Below are positions 7,127-15,809 of a stretch of 28,323 nt of DNA, piece by piece. The notes under the pieces were generated by a model that saw only the letters and a list, made by a program, of their open reading frames with translations, was not told where the DNA came from and did not search any database. The position numbers and the translations under genes are program-made. Origin of the DNA: Flavicella sp037132785 (lineage in GTDB: Bacteria > Bacteroidota > Bacteroidia > Flavobacteriales > Flavobacteriaceae); the NCBI RefSeq assembly GCF_037132785.1, contig NZ_JBAHZZ010000139.1:1-28323 (forward strand). Direction: 5' to 3'. Within the stretch, counting starts at the first letter, position 1. The number at the start of each line of letters is the position of its first letter.

Positions 7127-8362
7127 TTGAATTACGAATTATTTTTAGCAAAACGCTTTACTGCGTCAAAGAAACATAAAAGTAGCATATCGTCGCCAAT
7201 AATAAAAATTGCAATTACAGCAATTTCGATTGGAATCGTAATGATGTTAGTTACTGTTGCTACAGGTGTTGGCTTGCAGCAAAGAATTCGTGAGAAAATC
7301 TCTGTTTTTAAAGGACATATTCAAATCATAAATTATGATAATAATTCCTCGGAAACAACACAAAACCCAATCTCAATAAATCAAGATTTTTACCCTGATT
7401 TCTCTAATTTAAAAGAAGTTATTCATGTACAACCATTTGCTACAAAAGCGGGAATTATTCGTACAGAAAAAGATTTTGAAGGTGTCGTTTTAAAAGGAGT
7501 ATCAATAGATTATGATTGGTCTGGTATCGGTGAGTATTTGATTGAAGGAAAACTGCCCGTATTTACTAAAGAAACTAGTACAGAAGTATTGATTTCAAAA
7601 ATTGTATCGGATCGACTTGGGATTTTGGTTGATGATAAGTTTGATATGTATTTTATCAAAGATAATTCGGCGAGATTACCAAATAGACGTGTGTTTACAG
7701 TAAGCGGAATTTACAATTCAGGATTTAAAGAGTTTGATGAGAGTTTTGTTTTGGGTGATATCAAACACATTCAAAAATTAAATAAATGGAAGGAAAATCA
7801 GGTCGGTGGTTTTGAGGTGTTTGTAGATGATTTTTCTAAAATCAATGAAACTGGATTAGACATATACAAACAAATTGATCCTATGTTAAATAGTTTGACT
7901 TTAGTGGAGTTATTTCCTGCTATTTTTGAATGGTTAAAGTTATTTGATATAAATATTGCGATCATAATTGGAATTATGGTATTGGTTGCAGGAATCAATA
8001 TGATCACAGCTTTATTAGTATTGATTTTAGAACGCACTCAAACTATCGGGGTTTTAAAAGCTTTGGGGAGTACGAATTGGAGTATTCGGAAACTATTTTT
8101 ATATAATGCGTCCTATTTAATTTTTAGAGGCTTGTTAATAGGTAATATTATTGGTCTTACTTTACTTTTTATTCAGAAATACTTTGCAATAATTAAATTA
8201 AACCCAGAGACTTATTATGTAAGTAGTGCACCTGTAAGTATTAATTTATGGCAGGTATTAGCATTGAATATCGGGACTTTGGTATTGTGTTTATTGATGT
8301 TATTGATTCCTTCTTATATCATCACAAAAATAAGTCCAGCAAAAGCCGTTAAATTTGAGTAG
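7127..8362 (+). CDS. FtsX-like ABC transporter permease, LolC/LolE type
   Basis: A 411-residue inner-membrane protein with the MacB/LolE layout: an N-terminal membrane segment (about 27-50, IIKIAITAISIGIVMMLVTV), a large periplasmic domain (about 55-265), and three C-terminal segments (about 275-302, 320-345, 370-400) with the FtsX-typical RTQTIGVLKALGSTNW loop between the first two. LolC/E proteins take lipoproteins from the inner membrane in Gram-negative cells; the ATPase partner LolD is not in this window. The start is TTG at 7127: MNYELFLAKR is the conserved family beginning, and TAA at 7109-7111 closes the frame upstream with no ATG between. The divergent neighbour is itself a predicted lipoprotein. 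Exact substrate remains an inference. Confidence 0.88.
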   Translation: MNYELFLAKRFTASKKHKSSISSPIIKIAITAISIGIVMMLVTVATGVGLQQRIREKISVFKGHIQIINYDNNSSETTQNPISINQDFYPDFSNLKEVIHVQPFATKAGIIRTEKDFEGVVLKGVSIDYDWSGIGEYLIEGKLPVFTKETSTEVLISKIVSDRLGILVDDKFDMYFIKDNSARLPNRRVFTVSGIYNSGFKEFDESFVLGDIKHIQKLNKWKENQVGGFEVFVDDFSKINETGLDIYKQIDPMLNSLTLVELFPAIFEWLKLFDINIAIIIGIMVLVAGINMITALLVLILERTQTIGVLKALGSTNWSIRKLFLYNASYLIFRGLLIGNIIGLTLLFIQKYFAIIKLNPETYYVSSAPVSINLWQVLALNIGTLVLCLLMLLIPSYIITKISPAKAVKFE

Positions 8363-8562
8363 TTGAATTTATAGAAGGTGTAAAGTTATTGAAAACTGTT
8401 GTTTTGAACTGTTTCTATACAAAGATTTTTTACTAATCAATTTATTGTTTTATAATTTTTTTGGACTTTCTATATTTTGGATACAGTAGGATATAGCTCT
8501 CCTAAAGCATGAGTCATTTTGAATTTTCCCTTTTATTTTTCATCGACGTTTAAAACACAAAA
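8363..8562. other. Intergenic stretch downstream of the permease gene
   Basis: Part of a 308-base gap between convergent genes. These 200 bases hold no open frame or repeat I can support; the rest of the gap contains the strong hairpin at 8563-8599. Confidence 0.4.
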
Positions 8563-8599
8563 AAAGAAGAGTAGAAATTTTTGTTTTCTACTCTTCTTT
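8563..8599. terminator. Bidirectional terminator hairpin
   Basis: AAAGAAGAGTAGAAA (8563-8577) and TTTCTACTCTTCTTT (8585-8599) form a perfect 15-base stem with a 7-base T-rich loop. It lies between the plus-strand permease gene and the minus-strand thioredoxin gene and has A/T-rich flanks on both sides, so it can serve both. Confidence 0.75.
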
Positions 8600-8670
8600 A
8601 ATAAGTTTTTTCTCTTAGCACCACTTATCTATTGTTTTCTGAACGTGTGGAGCTTTTATTTTAAAAAGGT

Positions 8671-9693
8671 TTACAAACCAAGATCAGCAAACATAGCTGT
8701 TAATCTTGGGTCTGAAGGTCGAGGAGCGTTTGCTTCAACGATATTCCCTTGTGGATCAATTAAGATAAAACGAGGAATTCCAGATATTTTATAAGCTCTT
8801 GAAAAAGATTGATCTCCATCAGCAAACAACTGAACACCAGTCATTTTTTTATCCGAAATCATTTGTTTCCAAGTGTTTTTTAAATTTTGTTTATCAATAG
8901 AGATACTTACAAATTCAATGTTTTTATCATGATAATTTTCTTCTAAGGTCTGTAAAAAAGGAATTTGCTGTATACAAGGTCCACACCAAGTAGCCCAAAC
9001 ATCTATATATACATATTTTCCTCTGAAATCTTCTAAAGAATTTTTTCCTCCCTTATAGTTTTCATAACCGCTAAATTTTGGAGAAGGACTTCCTTTACTA
9101 GTACTAGTGCTTTTAAGTAAATTGTGTTGTTCAGTATAGTTTTCGGTTAATGTTGTATACAATTCTTCATTGCTTTTCAATTCTGCTTTTGCAAAAGCAG
9201 AATCTAAATCTGGGTATTTTTTCAATAAGGCATCAAAAGTAGATTTAGCTTTTCCTAATTTTTCATCAAAAGCATCTTTTTCTAAATTAAAATATTCAGG
9301 AATGTTCATGAATTCACTTCCTATTTCTATTTTTTCTTTGATGTAATTTGTGTTTTGGGCTCCATCTCCTTTAAATTTAAAATCATCACCATCAATTGTT
9401 AATTCAATGTCAAACCCATTTTGAATAAACGAAAAGGTTCCGTTTTGTCCAATAGAAATTCCGTAAAAGTTTTCTTCATAAGAAGCTAAATCTTTTACGT
9501 TTTTAAGGTGTAAAGTATCTTTGAAGTGACCTTTAGAGTCGATGGTTATTTTTTTATTATAGGTTTCGTTTTCAATGGTAAGTATGGTTTCTGTATTGTT
9601 TATAACGGTACCAGAAACGGTCAAAAAGTTGTTCTTTTCATTAGAGCATGAAAGGAAAACAATTGCAGTCAATACCAGTAATATTTTATTCAT
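8671..9693 (-). CDS. TlpA-family thioredoxin-like lipoprotein with N-terminal DUF4369-like domain
   Basis: A 340-residue predicted lipoprotein: signal MNKILLVLTAIVFLSC with lipobox Cys16. Residues about 25-125 form a beta-rich region like the DUF4369 domain common in Bacteroidota thioredoxins, then comes a helical linker (about 135-200), and a C-terminal AhpC/TSA-TlpA thioredoxin fold with the active site WCGPC (Cys237, Cys240) and the cis-Pro loop SGIPRFILID. It probably reduces disulfides in periplasmic proteins, perhaps for cytochrome c maturation or stress repair; the client is not visible. It follows pdhC on the same strand after 91 bases but has its own -7 motif at 9722-9729. Confidence 0.88.
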   Translation of the reverse strand: MNKILLVLTAIVFLSCSNEKNNFLTVSGTVINNTETILTIENETYNKKITIDSKGHFKDTLHLKNVKDLASYEENFYGISIGQNGTFSFIQNGFDIELTIDGDDFKFKGDGAQNTNYIKEKIEIGSEFMNIPEYFNLEKDAFDEKLGKAKSTFDALLKKYPDLDSAFAKAELKSNEELYTTLTENYTEQHNLLKSTSTSKGSPSPKFSGYENYKGGKNSLEDFRGKYVYIDVWATWCGPCIQQIPFLQTLEENYHDKNIEFVSISIDKQNLKNTWKQMISDKKMTGVQLFADGDQSFSRAYKISGIPRFILIDPQGNIVEANAPRPSDPRLTAMFADLGL

Positions 9694-9721
9694 TGTCTTG
9701 GGTTTTATTATTATAGAATTT

Positions 9722-9729
9722 CAAATATA
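9722..9729 (-). promoter_or_regulatory. -7 element of predicted promoter for the TlpA-like gene
   Basis: TATATTTG on the minus strand matches TAnnTTTG, 28 bases before the ATG. Upstream at the right distance there is only a T-rich TTTTAAG, a degenerate -33 element. Confidence 0.4.
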
Positions 9730-9784
9730 CAATATCTAGATGAACTTAAAATTTATAAATTATAGATTTTATATCAACAAGTTG

Positions 9785-11413
9785 TTAGGCCAACATGGTA
9801 ACAGGGCTTTCAAGATAAAGCTTTACTGTATTCATAAAGGCAGCACCTATAGAGCCATCAATAGTTCTGTGGTCACAAGCTAATGTTAAGTTCATGATGT
9901 TTCCAATAACAATTTCGCCGTCTTTTATAACAGGCTTTTGTTTGATCCCTCCTACAGATAAAATTGCAGAATTAGGCTGGTTGATAATAGATGTAAAATT
10001 ATCTACACCAAACATTCCTAAGTTAGAAACGGTAAAAGTTGAACCAGACATTTCATCGAGTGATAATTTTTTTGTTTTTGCTTTGATTGCAAGATCCTTA
10101 ACTTCAGCTCCAATTTGAGTTAAACTCTTAGTGTCTGTAAAAGGAATAACAGGAACTACTAAACCATCTTCAATGGCAACAGCAACACCAATACTGATGT
10201 GGTTGTTGTAGATTGTTTTATCTTCCGTCCACTGTGTATTAATTTGCGGATGAGATTTTAGCGCCATAGCACAAGCTTTAAGAACTAAATCGTTAAATGA
10301 AATTTTAGTATCAGGAATTGCATTGATCTCTTTACGAGAAGCTATTGCATTATCCATATTGATGTCCATTCCGATTGTAAAGTTTACAGCGGTGGTTTGT
10401 GAGTTATCCAAAGCTCTTACAATTGCTTTACGCATTTGAGAATTTTTCACTTCTGTTTGACTTACTTCACCAGTAGGAGCAGCAGTAACAGTAGCAGGAG
10501 TAACAGAAATAACTACATCTATAAAGTTTTCAATATCAGTTTTAACAATTCTTCCACCTTCACCAGTACCAACAACTTTAGCAAGGTTGATTCCTTTTTC
10601 TTCAGCCAATGATTTCGCTAAAGGAGAAGCAACGATTCTTCCATTTTCAGACTTGATATTGCTAACTGTTTTAGTGGCGCTTGCCGTTTTTCCAATTGCT
10701 TGTTTAGGGGCAGCTTTCTTTTCTGGTACAGGTGCAGCATCAAGTTTTGGAACTTCAGCAGTAGGAGTTACGGTTTCGTTACCTTTTACTTTGAACGAAG
10801 ATGCTATTGCAGAAACATCAGTTCCTGCAGGACCGATAATTGCTAATAAACTATCTACGGGAGCTGTTTCTCCTTCTTGTAAACCTATATATAATAAAGT
10901 ACCTTCGTTAAAAGATTCAAATTCCATTGTAGCTTTGTCAGTTTCAATTTCTGCAAGAATATCTCCTTCAGTAATTTCATCACCAATTTTAGTCAACCAT
11001 GAAGCAACAGTACCGTCAGTCATAGTATCACTCAAACGAGGCATAGTAACAACAGTAACTCCTTCAGGAATTACAGCGGTAGCTGCTGGGGTAGTTTCAG
11101 TTTGTTCAGCGACAGTAGGCTCTTCAGCAGCAACTTCTTCAGTACCACCAGAAAGTAAAGCAGAAAAATCTTCTCCTTCATCTCCAATAATAGCCAATAA
11201 GGTATCTACAGGTGCTGATTCACCTTCTTGTAATCCAATATGTAATAAATAACCTTCTTCAAAAGATTCAAATTCCATTGTCGCTTTGTCAGTTTCAATT
11301 TCAGCAAGAATATCTCCTTCTTCAATTTTATCACCCACAGCTTTTAACCATTTAGCAACGACACCTTCAGTCATTGTATCACTTAAACGGGGCATTGTAA
11401 TAATTTGTGCCAT
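9785..11413 (-). CDS. pdhC: Pyruvate dehydrogenase E2, dihydrolipoamide acetyltransferase
   Basis: E2 core of the pyruvate dehydrogenase complex: it takes the acetyl group from E1 on swinging lipoyl arms and passes it to CoA. The 542 residues contain two lipoyl domains (2-77 with Lys43, 120-196 with Lys160, both in ETDKATMEFESF), Ala/Pro/Glu-rich linkers (about 90-118 and 210-255), the peripheral-subunit binding domain (about 258-297, GRIVASPLAKSLAEEKGI then GTGEGGRIVKTDIE), and the catalytic domain (about 315-542) with the active site HRTIDG, His515 and Asp519. Follows pdhA after 72 bases, no terminator seen between, so likely one operon. Two lipoyl domains is normal for the group. Alternative names aceF/odhB-like are possible, but the pdhA neighbour supports pyruvate as substrate. 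Confidence 0.95.
   Translation of the reverse strand: MAQIITMPRLSDTMTEGVVAKWLKAVGDKIEEGDILAEIETDKATMEFESFEEGYLLHIGLQEGESAPVDTLLAIIGDEGEDFSALLSGGTEEVAAEEPTVAEQTETTPAATAVIPEGVTVVTMPRLSDTMTDGTVASWLTKIGDEITEGDILAEIETDKATMEFESFNEGTLLYIGLQEGETAPVDSLLAIIGPAGTDVSAIASSFKVKGNETVTPTAEVPKLDAAPVPEKKAAPKQAIGKTASATKTVSNIKSENGRIVASPLAKSLAEEKGINLAKVVGTGEGGRIVKTDIENFIDVVISVTPATVTAAPTGEVSQTEVKNSQMRKAIVRALDNSQTTAVNFTIGMDINMDNAIASRKEINAIPDTKISFNDLVLKACAMALKSHPQINTQWTEDKTIYNNHISIGVAVAIEDGLVVPVIPFTDTKSLTQIGAEVKDLAIKAKTKKLSLDEMSGSTFTVSNLGMFGVDNFTSIINQPNSAILSVGGIKQKPVIKDGEIVIGNIMNLTLACDHRTIDGSIGAAFMNTVKLYLESPVTMLA
10827..11410 (-). repeat. Tandem duplicated lipoyl-domain coding segments within pdhC
   Basis: The lipoyl domains encoded at about 11410-11183 and 11056-10827 are direct repeats. 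The 20-codon cores around the lipoylated lysine (11320-11261 and 10969-10910) encode identical residues and differ at only a few bases, so the repeat may recombine or collapse in assemblies. Confidence 0.7.
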
Positions 11414-11485
11414 TTCTTTTTAGTTATATGTTATAAATTTTGAACTTTAAATTTAAGTTATTAACCTAAATGTTTTTGATCTAAA

Positions 11486-12493
11486 TTAATTTTCTTTATT
11501 AAGAGGTTTGATAAATGGGTAGTTTTCTTGATCGTAAACCATATCGTATAATTGTTGTACTTCAGGATATGGAGATTCATCAGCGAATTTTTCACACTCA
11601 ATTACCTTCTTTTTAACATCTAATTCAATTTGTTTAATTTCATCTTCTGTCAAATACTTGTTTTCTTTGATGATATCCAATATTTGCGTGATAGGATCAA
11701 TTTTCTTGTAATCAGCAACTTCATCTTTTGTACGATAATGTTGAGCATCAGACATAGAGTGACCTCTATATCGGTAAGTTTTCATTTCTAAGAAAGTTGG
11801 TCCATCACCTCTACGAGCTCTTTCCATTGCTTCGTCCATAGCTTCTGCTACTTTAATAGGGTTCATTGCATCAACAGGACCAGAAGGCATTTCATATCCT
11901 AAACCTAGCTTCCAAATATCTTGATGGTTTGCTGTACGTCCTACAGAAGTTCCCATTGCATATCCGTTATTTTCAACAATAAATACTACAGGTAATTTCC
12001 ATAACATAGCCATGTTAAACGTTTCGTGTAAAGATCCCTGACGAGCAGCGCCATCACCAAAACAACAGATTGTTACAGCTCCTGTATTGTGATATTTATC
12101 ACCAAAAGCCATACCAGCACCTAAGGGAATTTGACCCCCTACAATACCATGCCCTCCATAAAATCCTTTTTCTTTAGAGAATATATGCATAGATCCTCCC
12201 ATTCCATGAGAAGTACCAGTTACTTTTCCATACAATTCAGCCATTATCCTTTTAGGGTCAACCCCCATACCAATTGGTTGAACGTGATTCCTGTAAGCAG
12301 TAATCATTTTGTCTTTTGAAAGATCCATTACATGTAAAGATCCTGCTAAAATAGCCTCTTGACCATTGTATAAATGTAAAAAACCTCTTACTTTTTGTTG
12401 AATGTATACTGCAGCTAATTTGTCTTCAAATTTTCTCCAGAACAACATGTCCTTGTACCAATTGATGTATGTTTCTTTTGTAATTTCCTTCAT
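11486..12493 (-). CDS. pdhA: Pyruvate dehydrogenase E1 component, alpha subunit
   Basis: The thiamin-diphosphate-dependent alpha subunit decarboxylates pyruvate together with the beta subunit. The ATG at 12493 gives MKEITKETYINWYKDMLFWR and 335 residues, the family length; an upstream in-frame start at 12538 would add 15 residues overlapping the promoter-like motif. Visible signatures are GQEAILAGS, HGMGGSMHIF, the GDGAARQGSLHETFNMA...VENN ThDP/Mg motif, and the phosphorylation-loop-like YRYRGHSMSDA with a following YRTKDEV. The E1 beta gene is not next to it, nor in the window, so it must lie elsewhere. pdhC is 72 bases downstream. Confidence 0.95.
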   Translation of the reverse strand: MKEITKETYINWYKDMLFWRKFEDKLAAVYIQQKVRGFLHLYNGQEAILAGSLHVMDLSKDKMITAYRNHVQPIGMGVDPKRIMAELYGKVTGTSHGMGGSMHIFSKEKGFYGGHGIVGGQIPLGAGMAFGDKYHNTGAVTICCFGDGAARQGSLHETFNMAMLWKLPVVFIVENNGYAMGTSVGRTANHQDIWKLGLGYEMPSGPVDAMNPIKVAEAMDEAMERARRGDGPTFLEMKTYRYRGHSMSDAQHYRTKDEVADYKKIDPITQILDIIKENKYLTEDEIKQIELDVKKKVIECEKFADESPYPEVQQLYDMVYDQENYPFIKPLNKEN

Positions 12494-12526
12494 GATGAAT
12501 TTTAATAAGTATTCAAAGTGTGACAG

Positions 12527-12534
12527 CAAAAATA
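12527..12534 (-). promoter_or_regulatory. -7 element of predicted pdhA promoter
   Basis: TATTTTTG on the minus strand matches TAnnTTTG, 33 bases before the chosen pdhA ATG. No TTG at the normal -33 distance was seen. Confidence 0.35.
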
Positions 12535-12627
12535 ACATATTACAGGTTCATATTGAAGTATTCTTATTACTTTTTTTGATGTTGAGCATCATAACTTTGA
12601 ATATGACAATTTTTGACTATTAAAAAC

Positions 12628-12659
12628 AAAAAAGCCAAACATTTTAGTTTGGCTTTTTT
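12628..12659. terminator. Terminator between gcvP and pdhA
   Basis: AAAAAAGCCAAAC (12628-12640) pairs perfectly with GTTTGGCTTTTTT (12647-12659) around a 6-base loop. GC-core stem with A- and T-runs on its two sides: a classic intrinsic terminator, ending the gcvP transcript before the pdhA promoter. Confidence 0.85.
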
Positions 12660-12662
12660 TGA

Positions 12663-12681
12663 AATTTACAATTTGTAAATT
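12663..12681. repeat. Perfect AT-rich palindrome in the gcvP 3' region
   Basis: AATTTACAA-T-TTGTAAATT, 9-base arms around one base. It lies just ahead of the gcvP terminator in the direction of transcription. It could be a second mRNA hairpin or a protein site; nothing decides between them. Confidence 0.4.
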
Positions 12682-12772
12682 GTTTTTTAACAGAATTAAG
12701 AAACGTATGAATCGTAATTTGTTCTGTTTTCTGAAGATTATTATAGAAATTTAAAATAATGAAAAATCATTA

Positions 12773-15619
12773 CTATATATAATCTTCGATTGGCGCACAG
12801 GAACAAATTAAATTACGATCTCCAAATGCATCATCTACACGTCTAACAGAAGGCCAAAATTTATTATCTGTAATTGATTCCATAGGGAAAGCAGCTTGCT
12901 TTCTACTGTATTTAAAACTCCAAGAATCATCGGTAAGCATTTGTTGGGTGTGTGGTGCATTTTTTAAGATGGAATCAGTATCATGATTGTCTTGTGCATC
13001 TATTTCAGTTTTAATACAAAGTAAAGCTGCAATAAAATTATCTAATTCGCTTTTAGATTCACTTTCTGTAGGTTCTATCATTAAAGTTTCTGCTACAGGG
13101 AAAGAAACAGTAGGAGCGTGGTAACCATAGTCCATTAAACGTTTGGCAATGTCAACAACTTCAATTCCCTTTTGTTTAAAACCTCTGAAATCTACAATCA
13201 TTTCATGAGCACAGAATCCGTTTTCTCCAGTGTACAGTATATCATAGGCTTCTTCTAAGTTCTTCTTGATGTAATTGGCATTCATAATCGCATTTTCTGT
13301 AGCTTTTTTCAGACCATTAGCACCAAGCATTTTGATGTAACCATATGAGATTAGCAAGACTAAAGCTGAGCCCCAAGGAGCTGAAGAGACAGAGGTAATT
13401 GGATTTTGACCTCCAGTTGATATTACTGGGTTTGATGGTAAAAAAGCAGCCAAGTGTTCTACAACACAAATTGGTCCTACTCCGGGTCCACCACCACCAT
13501 GTGGAATGGCAAAGGTTTTATGTAGATTTAAATGGCAAACATCCGCTCCAATGGTCGCAGGATTTGTCAATCCTACTTGTGCGTTCATATTGGCACCATC
13601 CATATAAACCTGTCCTCCATTGTCGTGAATTAATTTTGTAATTTCTTTGATTCCACTTTCAAAAACACCATGTGTAGATGGGTAAGTAACCATTAAGGCA
13701 GAAAGTTTGTCTTTGTGTAAAAGAGCTTTTTCTTTTAAATCTTCGAAATCTATATTTCCTTCAGTTGTTGCTTTGGTAACAACGACTTTCATCCCTGCCA
13801 TCACTGCAGATGCAGGATTGGTTCCATGAGCAGAGGAAGGAATTAAACAAATGTTTCTATGGTGATCTCCTCTTGATTCATGATAGGCTTTAATGACTAA
13901 TAATCCAGTATATTCTCCTTGTGCTCCAGAGTTAGGTTGTAAGGACGTGGCATAAAAACCTGTAATTTCATTTAAGTCTTTTTCTAATTGTCTAAAGATT
14001 TCTTGATAACCTTCTACCTGTTCTATAGGAACAAAAGGATGTATGTTTGTCCAGTTAGCCCAACTTAAAGGGAACATTTCAGAAGCCGCATTCAATTTCA
14101 TCGTACATGACCCCAAAGGAATCATTGAATGATTTAAAGAGAGATCCTTTCTTTCTAGTTTTTTGATATAACGCATCATTTCCGTTTCAGAGTGATAGCT
14201 ATTAAAAACAGGATTTTCCAAAAACTTGGATGTTCTAGATAGGTTCTGAGGGATTGAAACTTGTGAATTAATGGAAGTTACTTCAGTAAAAATCTTATTT
14301 TCTGATTTAGCGATAATTTTAACAATTTCGTTTATATCAGCTAAAGTTGTTGTCTCATTCAAAGAGATACTTACTGTTTTTTTGTCAGTATAATAAAAGT
14401 TTACATGTAACAATTCTGCATTGTCTTTTATTGTTTGGATATTGCTAATTTGGATATTTAATGTATCAAAAAAGGTTTTGTTGATTTGAAAGATACCTAA
14501 CTTAGTAAGTTCATCATGTAAGGTATAGGTCAATTGGTGAATTTTATTTGCAATATATTTCAATCCATTTGGTCCGTGATATACACCATACATCCCTGCC
14601 ATAACGGCTAATAATACTTGAGCAGTACAAATATTAGAGGTTGCTTTTTCTCTTTTAATATGTTGTTCCCTAGTTTGTAAAGCCATGCGAAGTGCACGAT
14701 TTCCATTTGCATCTTTGGTAACACCAATAATACGTCCAGGAATATTTCTTTTGTAAGTCTGCTTGGTAGCAAAATATGCAGCGTGTGGACCACCGTAGCC
14801 CATTGAAATTCCAAAACGTTGTGTTGTTCCTACAACTACATCTGCTCCCCACTCTCCTGGAGGAATTAATATAGAAAGACTCAACAAATCTGCTGCCACA
14901 GCCACCCTAACTTCTTTTTTATTTGCGGATTTCACAAACTTAGAATAATCTAATACTAGCCCGTTTTTCCCTGGATATTGTACTAAAGCACCAAAGAATT
15001 TTTCGTTAAATTCAATTTCTTCATGATTTCCAATCACTAGATCAATACACAATGGAGCTGCTCTTGTTTTTAAAACATCTATGGTTTGAGGAAGTACATT
15101 ATTCGAAACAAAAAACTGCATGGAATTGTTCTTTTTCTGTTTTTTAGAGCGAGTATTATAAAGCATAATCATCGCTTCAGCTGCAGCAGTTCCTTCGTCT
15201 AACAAAGAGGCATTTGCCAATTCCATTCCTGTTAGTTCAACAACCATGGTTTGGTAATTTAACAAGGCCTCTAACCTCCCTTGAGCAATTTCTGCTTGAT
15301 AAGGAGTGTAGGCAGTGTACCATCCGGGATTTTCAAGAATATTTCTTTGAATAACACCCAGTGTAATTGTAGGATGATATCCTAAACCTATATAGTTTTT
15401 AAATAATTTATTTCGAATAGACAGTTCATGTATATGTGCTAAATATTCTTGCTCACTCATGGCTTTGTCGAGATTCAATCCTTTTGATAATAATATATCG
15501 TTGGGTATCGTTTTCTTAATCAACTCGTCCATGGAGTCTACACCAATTGTACTAAGCATTTCTTGTACATCTGTACCTCTTGGACCAACATGTCTTGCAA
15601 CAAAAGAATCTGTCTTCAT
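12773..15619 (-). CDS. gcvP: Glycine dehydrogenase (aminomethyl-transferring), P-protein of glycine cleavage
   Basis: A PLP enzyme that decarboxylates glycine and loads the aminomethyl group on the lipoyl arm of the H-protein. The ATG at 15619 starts MKTDSFVARHVGPRGTDVQE, the standard GcvP beginning, for 948 residues; an upstream in-frame start would add 24 non-homologous residues across the promoter. It is the long fused form, N-terminal half (FKNYIGLGYHPTITLGVIQR, NPGWYTAYTPYQAEIAQGR) plus C-terminal half, with the PLP lysine Lys701 in HLNLHKTFAIPHGGGGPG. Monocistronic: its own promoter and a strong terminator flank it. gcvT and gcvH are not nearby. lpdA in this window probably supplies the L-protein. 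Confidence 0.97.
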   Translation of the reverse strand: MKTDSFVARHVGPRGTDVQEMLSTIGVDSMDELIKKTIPNDILLSKGLNLDKAMSEQEYLAHIHELSIRNKLFKNYIGLGYHPTITLGVIQRNILENPGWYTAYTPYQAEIAQGRLEALLNYQTMVVELTGMELANASLLDEGTAAAEAMIMLYNTRSKKQKKNNSMQFFVSNNVLPQTIDVLKTRAAPLCIDLVIGNHEEIEFNEKFFGALVQYPGKNGLVLDYSKFVKSANKKEVRVAVAADLLSLSILIPPGEWGADVVVGTTQRFGISMGYGGPHAAYFATKQTYKRNIPGRIIGVTKDANGNRALRMALQTREQHIKREKATSNICTAQVLLAVMAGMYGVYHGPNGLKYIANKIHQLTYTLHDELTKLGIFQINKTFFDTLNIQISNIQTIKDNAELLHVNFYYTDKKTVSISLNETTTLADINEIVKIIAKSENKIFTEVTSINSQVSIPQNLSRTSKFLENPVFNSYHSETEMMRYIKKLERKDLSLNHSMIPLGSCTMKLNAASEMFPLSWANWTNIHPFVPIEQVEGYQEIFRQLEKDLNEITGFYATSLQPNSGAQGEYTGLLVIKAYHESRGDHHRNICLIPSSAHGTNPASAVMAGMKVVVTKATTEGNIDFEDLKEKALLHKDKLSALMVTYPSTHGVFESGIKEITKLIHDNGGQVYMDGANMNAQVGLTNPATIGADVCHLNLHKTFAIPHGGGGPGVGPICVVEHLAAFLPSNPVISTGGQNPITSVSSAPWGSALVLLISYGYIKMLGANGLKKATENAIMNANYIKKNLEEAYDILYTGENGFCAHEMIVDFRGFKQKGIEVVDIAKRLMDYGYHAPTVSFPVAETLMIEPTESESKSELDNFIAALLCIKTEIDAQDNHDTDSILKNAPHTQQMLTDDSWSFKYSRKQAAFPMESITDNKFWPSVRRVDDAFGDRNLICSCAPIEDYI

Positions 15620-15656
15620 TCTAAAAAAATATGAATTATTGTATGAAATTATTAGG

Positions 15657-15684
15657 CAAAAATAATTATAATTAAAGGAACAAA
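15657..15684 (-). promoter_or_regulatory. Predicted gcvP promoter
   Basis: On the minus strand TTTG (15684-15681) is followed after 16 bases by TATTTTTG (15664-15657), an exact TAnnTTTG match. Spacing is a base short of the usual range. Transcription would begin near 15651, about 32 bases before the gcvP ATG. No glycine-riboswitch-like leader fits in that space. Confidence 0.45.
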
Positions 15685-15797
15685 AGCCCATTTAGTCATA
15701 TTTTGTTAACTAAAAAAAGAAGTTTATCAACAATAATTATTTTATAGTTAATGAACATTCTTTTGAATTTACTTAAGTTAAACCTTAGATTAAATAC

Positions 15798-15805
15798 TAT
15801 TTTTG
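15798..15805 (+). promoter_or_regulatory. -7-like element immediately before the UbiA-like gene
   Basis: TATTTTTG fits TAnnTTTG but ends only 4 bases before the GTG start at 15810. If used, the transcript would be leaderless or nearly so. No matching TTG lies 17-23 bases upstream. Confidence 0.25.
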
Positions 15806-15809
15806 ATTT

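Noticed and set aside
10587..11252. Plus-strand 221-codon open frame
   Set aside because: Antisense shadow of pdhC, Ser/Pro/Ala-rich because of the E2 linker and lipoyl codons.
15620..15656. Glycine riboswitch upstream of gcvP
   Set aside because: The predicted leader is about 32 bases, far too short, and no conserved riboswitch core is visible in the 190-base gap.
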